64,000 bases of DNA from Heliocidaris tuberculata. Lineage: Eukaryota; Echinodermata; Echinoidea; Camarodonta; Echinometridae. Below the pieces are notes generated by a model. It was not told where the DNA came from and did no database searches. It saw nothing but the letters and a program-made list of their open reading frames with translations. Shown here in pieces: positions 55,771-64,000 of this stretch. Each line of letters opens with the position of its first letter. The first letter of the stretch is position 1. A program made the position numbers and the translations under genes. The stretch spans positions 867,172 through 931,171 of the forward strand of contig CM046833.1 of the NCBI GenBank assembly GCA_025618425.1. Direction: 5' to 3'.

Positions 55771-56790
55771 AGCCTAAGGACTGTAGATGCTGATCAAATG
55801 TTCCAATCTCGCGTTGTTGGAAGATTAAATATGCCTTGTAATTATACAACAAACAAGTCTTCAGATTAATTACATTGGGCTAGTTAACGGGCTAATAAGA
55901 GACAGGGATTGCCGGTGAGTGATCAACAAATCAAGGTGTTTATTCGTTCAACGGATGACCAATTGTCTGCTGCTGTAAAAGAGGAGAGAAAGGTGACCGA
56001 TTGCCATCGACGGATGGGTGATTGCTAGTTTTAGGCCTGGTGGTGTAGAGTACCAAACGGTTGGTGGTGGTTGAGTGCCGGTAACTCCAGCCACCAGCAG
56101 CGGTAATACATTTTGACCAGAGGGACGAGGAGCTAGGCAAGGCACGGTGGCATCCTGACATTGCTGTCAGCCGGCGTGACGAACAGTATGATATATGACA
56201 TGTATGAGGTGTTATAAACATTGTATCTAGCACTGTTTCCACCCCCGTGCACTGCATAGGCATTTCCTTTATGAAATACCCGATAGTAAAAACAAACGTT
56301 CTGAATAAGAGCGGAGTTGCAGACTGGCTTGATCTATAACGAAAGAAGTAACGTTTTAACCCTATCCTTATGGGTCACTTTGCCTTTCCCGTATACGAAA
56401 TCCAAGTAGTCACGGGATCGCTTCAGAAAGCGCTCCGCAGCTGAGAACGGGCCAAAATTTAACTAAAGTACAAATGTTTTATTTTTAGACAAAATAAGCC
56501 TACTGCTTTTCCAGAAATTGAAACAACAGAATAGGGCCCTACATAAAAAAAAAAAATCACATAGCCATAAAAAAGGCAATGCAATATTGTAGATTATGCT
56601 TATTCAAAGACTATTATTCAAAATCTTTATACCTCATTTTCTGAAGTATGAATATGGAAAACAGGCATGTAATTGACACGTCTAGAGGTCCATACAAAAT
56701 TCCGCTTTGATCAGATCCTTTAGGCGTGATCTTGTAATTCTTGATTGCCGTCCTGAGTATCGAAATCCTTAATTGTACTAAGACGGCCTT
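55771..56790. other. No recognisable feature
   Basis: A 107-codon open frame on the minus strand (55940-56263) has no family signature and low-complexity composition (Ser/Thr/Pro). It is not called as a gene. Confidence 0.35.
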
Positions 56791-56795
56791 TTACA

Positions 56796-56897
56796 GGGGC
56801 GTAGATAGCGGGTTTGGGGGGGGGGGATGGGGGGTATGCATCCCCAACTTTCCAGATTTGGAGGGGTGTACAAACATCCCCCAGGTTTCATCCCCCC

Positions 56898-56933
<36 letters not shown>

Positions 56934-57870
56934 GGTGGAAAATATAATTTTGTTTTATATGTTGTAGCCAATTATAATTTGATATACTATTTATCTTTAT
57001 CATTTAAATTTACATATTCTTTATTTCAGTATACATAATAATTAATCATTTATGTATAATATTTTAGATTTATATGAGTTCATTAATACTTATCTACAGT
57101 TCTGTCGTTCCTTCTGATTTTTCCCGATATATTTTTACACTACTAGAAAAGAGAAAAACATCTACTTTAAATTATACAACATGGGTGTTGATCTGGGAGG
57201 GATATGGAGGTATATATATATATTTTTTAATTATTACTGAAGTGGGGGGGGGGGGGGGGTGGCCTGTGTTACCATCCCCCAATGTATTTTGAGGTGATTT
57301 TCTCAAACCTTAATGCAGAAAACTTTTAGATTAAAAGTACATGTAATTATTCTCGATTTAGAATGTTCAGTTGGTAAATTTCCTTTATGATGCAAATTTT
57401 GCCACACTCATGTTATTAGTAATAATAACAATTTTCAAAACTGAAATGAAAATAAAGTCACAGCAATCGAATGTGGAGGGGAAAGAGGGTATACATCACC
57501 CCCAATATTTTTTGAGGATGATGATATGTGTGATCATCACCCAACTATACATATAAGAATGATGGAATAACAATCATAACATGTAGACCAGGTCAGAAGC
57601 ACCGCTCCGGGGGTTGCATGTGGACACAGTGCCCCTACTTTTCCCTTTAACTTCAGATAATTCCCCCATTTTTCTTTCGAATAAGTTCCTGCTCCATATT
57701 CTTATAAGTGCCCATCTTGATAATAACATCTCATCCCTCACCTTACCTTTGATATATGCTCCTATTTCAACAAGACTATGTGTCCCGTTTAATCCCGTTT
57801 ATTCCTTTTAATGTATCAAGGGTTTTTCCCCCTTTGTAATATGTAGGCACTGCTTTAACCCTTTTCCAAT
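56796..57870 (+). mobile_element. hAT-like MITE, family B, second copy (3' truncated)
   Basis: Starts AGGGGCGTAGATAGCGGG, a G run, GGGGTATGCATCCCC and an A run; then TGTTGTAG.., ACATGGGTGTTGATCT, GAAGCACCGCTCCGGG, TTCAGATAATTCCCCC and CCTCACCTTACCTTTGAT, matching 31760-32820 on the other strand. The far end with GCGAGCGAAGCGAGC and CTGGCGTAGACAG is absent. Confidence 0.8.
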
Positions 57871-58435
57871 TCAAAATGGCTGCTTTATGGCCTGTCTAAG
57901 ATTATATCTAATCTGTGAATCATGTTAAGTTAAGTTTAGTGTTTTAACCATATTCTTTGGGTAAAAGAACTTGACTGTAGCATTTAATTCAAGTCATTTA
58001 TTCGTCCATGTCAAAATATAAATGGACATTTTAAATGGGATCTTGTTTACCAGCACATTTAACATCACAAAAGCATACATGCATCAGTGGTGACCATCGT
58101 TATAATACTTAACATAATAATGGGAAACATATAATAATTTAAAAGTGTTGCATAATAAAACTGTCAAATATCAGATACTGGGTAAAAGCATGCATTCATG
58201 AATACGTATCTACATAGTCAGTGAAAATGAGCTTCAGTCATATAGCGTAATGGATTTAAAGCAAAAACATACAATGACATGAGAATCACTGTGTCAATTC
58301 TAGTTGCAAATTCCATATTCCACAGCTTACTAACAGGGTATATTGCACATAAATAAATGATTTTAAATACCATTACTAATTAAACAAGATGAATGCGACT
58401 GCGTCTCCTATATGCCTCGGCCTAAATTCAGTTGA
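57871..58435. other. No recognisable feature
   Basis: AT-rich spacer. Confidence 0.35.
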
Positions 58436-58439
58436 TGGC

Positions 58440-58618
58440 TCAAACTGTTCTTGAAATATTGTGATAACCAGAATAAGAAGCCTCTAATTACATGTTAATT
58501 GACCTCTTTGACATTTGACCTTACACTTTATAACCCGAAAGTCTGATCACTTTATCTCCTTCTAGTCATGAATACAAAATAGTTGAGATATGGTGATAAC
58601 AAAGGTAAAAAAAAAACA

Positions 58619-58659
<41 letters not shown>

Positions 58660-59435
58660 CTAGTTCCAAGTTTGAAGTTAATGGATCAAATGGTTCTTGA
58701 GTTATCGCGAGAACGAGGCTAACACCTGCAATATCAGAAAATGACCTCTTTGACCTTTGACCTACGTACCCCAAAATCCAATCAAATCGTCTTCTTATAG
58801 TGATACATACTAGCACCAAGTTTGAAGTTCATACCTCAAATGGTTCTTGAGTTATCGCGAGAACGAGGCTAACACCTGCAATATCAGAAATTGACCTCTT
58901 TGACCTTTGACCTTTGACCTACGTACCCCAAAATCTAATCAGATCGTCTTCTTATAGTGATACATACTAGCACCAAGTTTGAAGTTCATACCTCAAATGG
59001 TTCTTGAGTTATCGCGAGAACGAGGCTAACACCTGCAATTTCAGAAATTGACCTGTGAGCTTTGAACTTTGGCCTACATACCCCAACATCTATTCAGATC
59101 GTATTCATATAGTGATACATACTAGCACCAATTTTAAAGTTCATACCTCAAATGATTCTTGAGTTATCGCGAGAAAGAGGCTAACACCTAAATTTTCAGA
59201 AATTGGCCTCTGTGACCTTTGACCTTTGACCTACGTACCCCCAAATCTAATCAGACTGTCTTCCTATGATGATACATACTAGCACCAAGTTTGAAGTTCA
59301 TACCTCATGTGGTTCTTGAGTTACCGCGAGAACAAGAAAGCGGGACGGTCGGACAGAAGGACAGACGGACGGACGGATTGACAACCCGAAAACATAATGC
59401 CTCCGTCATCACCTTCGGTGAGCGGAGGCATAAAA
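58440..59435 (+). repeat. ~155-bp tandem repeats with TGACCTTTGACCT motif and end hairpin
   Basis: About five diverged units carry, in order, AAGTTTGAAGTTCATACCTC, AAATGGTTCTTGAGTTATCG, CGAGAACGAGGCTAACACCT, CTCTTTGACCTTTGACCT and ACGTACCCCAAAATC. A (CA)n run interrupts the first. The array ends with GGACAGACGGACGGACGG and a hairpin (59397-59431) whose arms ATGCCTCCG / CGGAGGCAT enclose TCACCTTCGGTGA. This ending is a widespread retroelement-type 3' tail in marine invertebrates; the family name is not known to me. Confidence 0.8.
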
Positions 59436-60973
59436 ATTGCAGTTATACTGATTTGATAGTTACAACATTACAATATTACAATGTTCAGTTACTTAGAATT
59501 ATTGGACAGATTAAAATTCTATAGTGTAATTTCGTATTTAAAAAAAACAAACTAGTAAGCTACATGCATATACCATAATTATATCGCCTAAATGATGAGA
59601 TTTCAGAATAAACTTTGGCATACCGTTGTTATGTACAAACTGCAGCTGTACTGAATGGACTATTATAATTTGCATAATATTCAATTAACTAGATCAATAA
59701 TATTAACAATTACTGTTTATTAGATTATTACATTGATTAACAATTATTACATTATTTCATTAAAAAGTTGCATTCATTAAAATTATTCAATTAACATAAA
59801 ACATTGAAAATTTAACAATTAACATAAAACATTGAAAATTTAACAATTAGCTAAAAGGCAAGAAAATGGGAAAGAAGCACCAGAAATCTAAATAACCTGA
59901 CTCTTAGATAGTAACTATTATTGAGAACATTTACTTGGTGTCTTACCCAAGTTGGGGAAATGTAACTTGATGATAGAATTATCAGAAGATTAAACTATCA
60001 CTGAGTCTACATTATATTTACATGTATTTTGCATATAATTTGTAAATAGTTCATATTTTGCAAATATTTACATAATTGCATACAATTGGATATTATTAGG
60101 TTCATTCAATTTAAATAGGTTTCCACATAGCGTAATGAATTCTATATAATTTGTTCTGAGTAAAAAAAATTAAAAAATGCAAAATAAAAAAAAATAGCAG
60201 CAGAATCCCCGTTTCCATAGTTAAGGAACCGTTGATATTGAGACCTCCACACCTAATTGTCATAAATTAGGATAAGATAACATAAATTACCATAAGATAG
60301 CACATCATTTCTGAGAAAAAATAGTTATCGTTCTCCTTTTCCTGCAGTTTTACCGAGGTTTTTTTCTTCAACATTCCAAAACTTTGTTTTAAACTTTTAA
60401 AAAAATGCATTCATACCAAATACAACTTGATAACACTAATTTGCAAAGTAGGAAAAAATCATGAAAACAACTGAGCATCCATATTAAAATACGATGCATT
60501 TATCAGTCATTGGATGTAAAATGCAAACGTTGATGGTCAATTATCTGGTAACCTGTGGATAAAAATAAGATTTAGAAGCTGTGCTTCTTAATGTCTCGAA
60601 CATTTTGCAGAAGTATCTATCATTTACATTCATATCCAGTACTCAAGAAATCAAAATTGGTGTAAAACATTTCGCAACAATGCAAAGTCCTTGGTTCTTA
60701 GGCTCCTGTATGCGCACAGAAAGTATACTTTTATAGGGGATGTCAACACTTCAATTAAGTTGGTTATAATAGAAGTAAGAAATTAAAATGAACGGATCAC
60801 TGAAAGTTTTCAAAAATATTCCAATCACAAATAATGAAGTTTTGAATTTTTGACAATACAATCTTTCAAACACAAATTGGCAAATTTGTGAAGAATTATC
60901 TGGCTCTTCTCCAATTTGGTCAGAGTTGCAAAATTCGGATAATGTCATTTTCTCTTTATAAAATTCTCGATCA
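59436..60973. other. AT-rich spacer
   Basis: A 30-base unit AATTAACATAAAACATTGAA.. is repeated twice at about 59790-59850. No gene or other element recognised. Confidence 0.4.
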
Positions 60974-61051
60974 TACCGGGTGTCCCCCCAAACGTGATAC
61001 ACTTTTAAACGGCCCCCAAATAAAAATATTTAGTATATTTGGGGGGAAATT

Positions 61052-61102
<51 letters not shown>

Positions 61103-61106
<4 letters not shown>

Positions 61107-61615
61107 AGAATAAAGTTGAAGTACAGCTAAGTCCCACGTCTCTGTCTCCTCTCTCATCCTCACACTTATAATTTACCGAGACGCCGTCGAAATGTTGAAG
61201 TTAGGTATCTTCGCATCTATATACGTTTTCTTCTACCTTAACTTGCATCCTTGGGCACCATTCGCCCTCCGGATCCATGACGACGGTCGGGACGGCTGCT
61301 TCACTACAATAGTACCACCACCACCACAAACAAAGATCATGGCAGCGAACACATTTCATTTTTGTACAATATTTTAGAGCCATGTTTTTATCATTCACAC
61401 AAGTTAATTGTAATATTTAATGCATATCACCATATTATGCTTATATAAATATGTAATTGTACGTATTTGTTAAATATACAAAATTATACGAGTGTGTATG
61501 CTATGTTTGCATTGTATTGTCTTCAGATCCTGAAGAAGGCCGGGAAGGCCGAAAGCTTGAATAAAGTTGAAGTACAGCTACGTCCCACGTCTCTGTCTCC
61601 TCTCTCATCCTCACA

Positions 61616-61618
<3 letters not shown>
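61103..61618 (+). mobile_element. Retrozyme- or Penelope-like unit between (TA)n runs
   Basis: The ~58-base block AATAAAGTTGAAGTACAGCT..CTCATCCTCACACTTAT occurs at 61110 and again at 61560 in the same orientation, giving a 455-bp monomer plus a partial second copy. The second block is immediately preceded by a hammerhead-like motif. Both outer borders are (TA)n sequence, suggesting insertion into a TA microsatellite. Confidence 0.55.
61530..61556 (+). ncRNA. Hammerhead-ribozyme-like motif
   Basis: CTGAAGA core (CUGANGA with A), stem II GGCC / GGCC with a 5-base loop, then GAAA and GCTTG. As in the motif at 41718-41752 there is one extra base between the core and stem II. Stem I and III pairings are not clear. 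Confidence 0.4.

Positions 61619-61680
<62 letters not shown>
61618..61680. repeat. (TA)n microsatellite
   Basis: A 60-base TA run; a shorter partner lies at 61054-61102. Confidence 0.95.
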
Positions 61681-63189
61681 ATATATGGATAGCTGAAGGT
61701 CTCTTCTATCATCATTATGACACAAAAAAGTCCAAAAATATTTCATGCTGGGGTGAGCACTGCCCACTTTTGTAAAGGACGTGAAAATTAGGTTGCACAG
61801 GAATTCACTATCCATTTTGGCTGACATGAGAAGTTCTCCAGCTTAGAAATTGCTTATGGTATGATGAGTTTATGACAGATTATGATGGATATGGGTTTGT
61901 GCGGTGTATGTCATAGTGTTATGTAATCAAAAGTTTATGCATCAGTGATCATAATTTTACTGTGGAAGTTTCGATAATGAATTATTAGGGTTGGGATTTG
62001 TGCTGGGTATGGCATGGTTTAAGTCACCATTATTCAGGAACAGAAATTTGATCATTCAGAATCAAACACAGATCCAATCAATCAATCAAATCAAACACTG
62101 ATTCAATCAATCGATCAATCAAATACTGATTCAAATGCCATTCTACGCAAAGGAGAATGCAGGGACATAAATTTAAATTGGAACAAAAGTTTTTTTAAGA
62201 TCTCTTTGATTTGTGTGGAGCCAGGTGGAGATCTTAATGATTGAAAACATGGAAGTTATGCAGTATCTTTGTTGTTTGGAAGGACAATTGTTATTAATGT
62301 CACAGATTATGCTTCAGGCAGCATTGGGTACAAATGGGTATTAATTAGCAAATTTTCTTTATGGCAAATTATGGTAAAATTAGTTTTGGAAATGGTAGAG
62401 TTTTGGGCAAGGAAAGATGGATGAATGGTTTGGAATGGAGCAAAATTCCTATGGATGGACCTATGACAAGAAAAACACCTCCCGGCATTCACACGCACAC
62501 AACCCCCCCCCCCCCCCCCCCTCTCAACACGATCTACCAGGAGCACCGCTACAATTATCACAGACACCAACACCAGATAATACGGTACTGTCAAAACAAC
62601 TTCGATAATCAAATTGTGATTAAAAAGACAATACATGATCACTAATGCATAAACTTTTGAATTCATAAGCCATGTCATTAACTGCACAAACCCATATCCA
62701 TTATAATTTATCATACACTAATCAGAAAATCAGCAATTTATAAACTGGATAACTTTTCACTTCACCCAAAGTGGATAGCCAATTCCTGCGCCACCTAATT
62801 TTAACGTCCTTTACAAAAGTGGGCAGTGCTCACTCAAGCAGGAAACATTTTCGGACTTGTAGATGTTATATGATAGAAGAGACTATCAGCTATCCATATA
62901 TATATAAAAAATTTCCCAACATTCGATATAGAATTTTATTTGGGGGCCATTTTTAAAGTATCGCTTTTTGGGGGACACTCGGGTATAGCCACCATAAATA
63001 TAACTGTTTGAAATATGTTTCTATGTCACCCTCTATAATCGGAAATACATTCCTCATTGATCAATGCAGAAGAAAATGAGAATTTAAGGCATTTTATGGA
63101 CAGGCAAATTGAAGCTAGCTTGCAAAATTCACTTATGTCAAGAAGGACCTTTGAGTTCTGTAGGCTCTCTGTTGTGATAGTCTGGGTCA

Positions 63190-63997
63190 TTAAAGGGGAA
63201 TGAAAGGCAACAGACACTAGCCGATAGTCATGTAGATAATTGTCAGCCTGTTAAAAATATTTTAAAATTACTCCTATTTGATTATTTAAGAAGGAGAACA
63301 GTGTCTCAAAAAGTTGCAGTTTTCTTGCTGTACATTATCCCATGGGGGCAACCATTTTCTTTACAAAGTAATGTCTGAGCAGTACTATTTGTGAGATACC
63401 CACTAACCTGTATACTAGCTACGATGACACTCATGATCACATATGGAATGCATGACACTGGATTTCTTCATAATAGATCATTTTTGTAGTCATGTACATT
63501 CAAATGAAGGGATTTTTATCCTGTCATATACCCTAATTGTGTCAAGATATTTGGTTCAGCTGTTTCATAGGTGAGGCAGTTTCTTTTGTTAAGCAGGATT
63601 TGGTATATACAAGTTGTTGGTCAGACAAAGGTTTGTCAATTATTTAAAGAAGTGACAAAGACCTACATACAACTTCTCCATACAACATCACCGGTGCGAG
63701 AGTTGGGGTACCAAGATGGCTGCCATTCTGCATTGGTGGCTTTGGTTGTACAATAGTTATTTATCGTAAAACACCATTTCCACTGTGTGCAGGTAAATGG
63801 ACATGTACTACTATGACATCCCAGTTTTCAAAATGGCAGCCCCCATGGGATAATATCTAGCAAGGAATCTGCAAACTTTAGAGAGATTGTTCTCCTTACT
63901 GAGCAATCAAATAGGAGTATTTTCAAGATATTTTGAAGAGGCTGACACTTTCCACATGATTATCAGCTAATCTTTATTGAGTTTCATTCTCCTTTAA
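63190..63997. mobile_element. TTAA-flanked MITE at the window end
   Basis: TTAA at 63190-63193 and 63994-63997. Inward: AGGGGAATGAAAGGCAACA and AGGAGAATGAAACTCAATA, continuing with GTCAGCCTSTT, ACTCCTATTTGATT, AAGGAGAACA, TTGCAG and the ATCCCATGGGGGC block (63336; partner 63834). Arms are about 170 bp. No coding capacity in the 450-bp centre. Confidence 0.85.
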
Positions 63998-64000
63998 GTC

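Larger units (their letters stand above)
60974..62996. mobile_element. Foldback element (copy 2) with nested insertion
   Basis: Outer ends are TACCGGGTGTCCCCCC (60975) and, read inward from the right, TACCCGAGTGTCCCCC, each followed by ACTTTWAAA..GGCCCCCAAATAAAA. Inner arms with GATAGCTGAAGGTCTCTTC (61687) and its reverse complement (62877-62895) match copy 1. Between the left outer end and the left inner arm, (TA)n runs bracket a foreign 0.5-kb unit. A C run lies at 62505-62521. Confidence 0.78.

Noticed and set aside
55940..56263. A 107-codon minus-strand frame, and a plus-strand stretch resembling the rRNA 530-loop (CCAGCAGCGGTAATAC)
   Set aside because: The rRNA-like match is about 16 bases with no surrounding rRNA sequence, and the frame has no recognised domain.

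Overview
The window looks like nuclear DNA of a marine invertebrate, most probably an echinoderm (a sea urchin or close relative). The grounds are AT-rich, intron-bearing genes with phase-1 domain exons, many simple repeats, several kinds of LINE, Harbinger and MITE-type transposons, and repeat families of a type I associate with echinoderms. The species call is an inference from repeat style, not from a diagnostic gene. Nothing bacterial is visible: no operons, no CRISPR array, no rRNA or tRNA gene that I can support.

Host genes are few. (1) At 3620-6280 (+) lies the 3' part of a gene with death-fold-like exons. Three exons join in phase 1 and end in a stop at 6278-6280; an acidic, internally repeated linker sits between the folded parts. 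The large exon is broken twice by single missing bases, and a decayed extra copy of the last exon lies just upstream of the real one. (2) At 53495-53794 (-) is a lone, more classical death-domain exon with one frameshift. (3) At 43241-45129 (+) is a small immunoglobulin-type gene: signal-peptide exon, one Ig exon and a probable membrane exon.

Everything else is mobile or repeated DNA, much of it nested. 1-3055: decayed endonuclease/reverse-transcriptase LINE carrying a smaller insertion. 10.6-14.9 kb: a CCCCTTTT-rich MITE split by a TTAA-flanked element, which in turn holds an uninterrupted 1081-codon LINE ORF on the minus strand. 15.6-21.9 kb: duplicated segments and foldback elements. 16.7-32.9 kb: several MITEs with 8-bp target duplications (hAT-like). 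28.5-30.6 kb: a triplicated segment with a conserved GC-rich hairpin. 31.0-34.3 kb: a third LINE, split by two hAT-like insertions at one 8-bp site and cut off by a Harbinger element. 34.3-43.1 kb: an 8.8-kb Harbinger-type transposon with 3-bp target duplication, terminal inverted repeats, a broken transposase N-terminus, an internal higher-order satellite, a three-exon Myb/SANT-like gene, and another element nested in an intron. 44.1-52.0 kb: tandem segmental duplications just downstream of the Ig gene. 54.3-64 kb: foldback elements, a DR1-like tandem repeat, an inserted unit with a hammerhead-like motif, and a TTAA MITE.

The genes do not form a shared pathway that can be shown here. Death-domain and Ig-receptor genes both belong to families often expanded in echinoderm immunity, and repeats are dense around them, so local duplication and decay is the main story. 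Several ORFs are broken by single bases near homopolymers, so some damage may be consensus error rather than true pseudogenisation.
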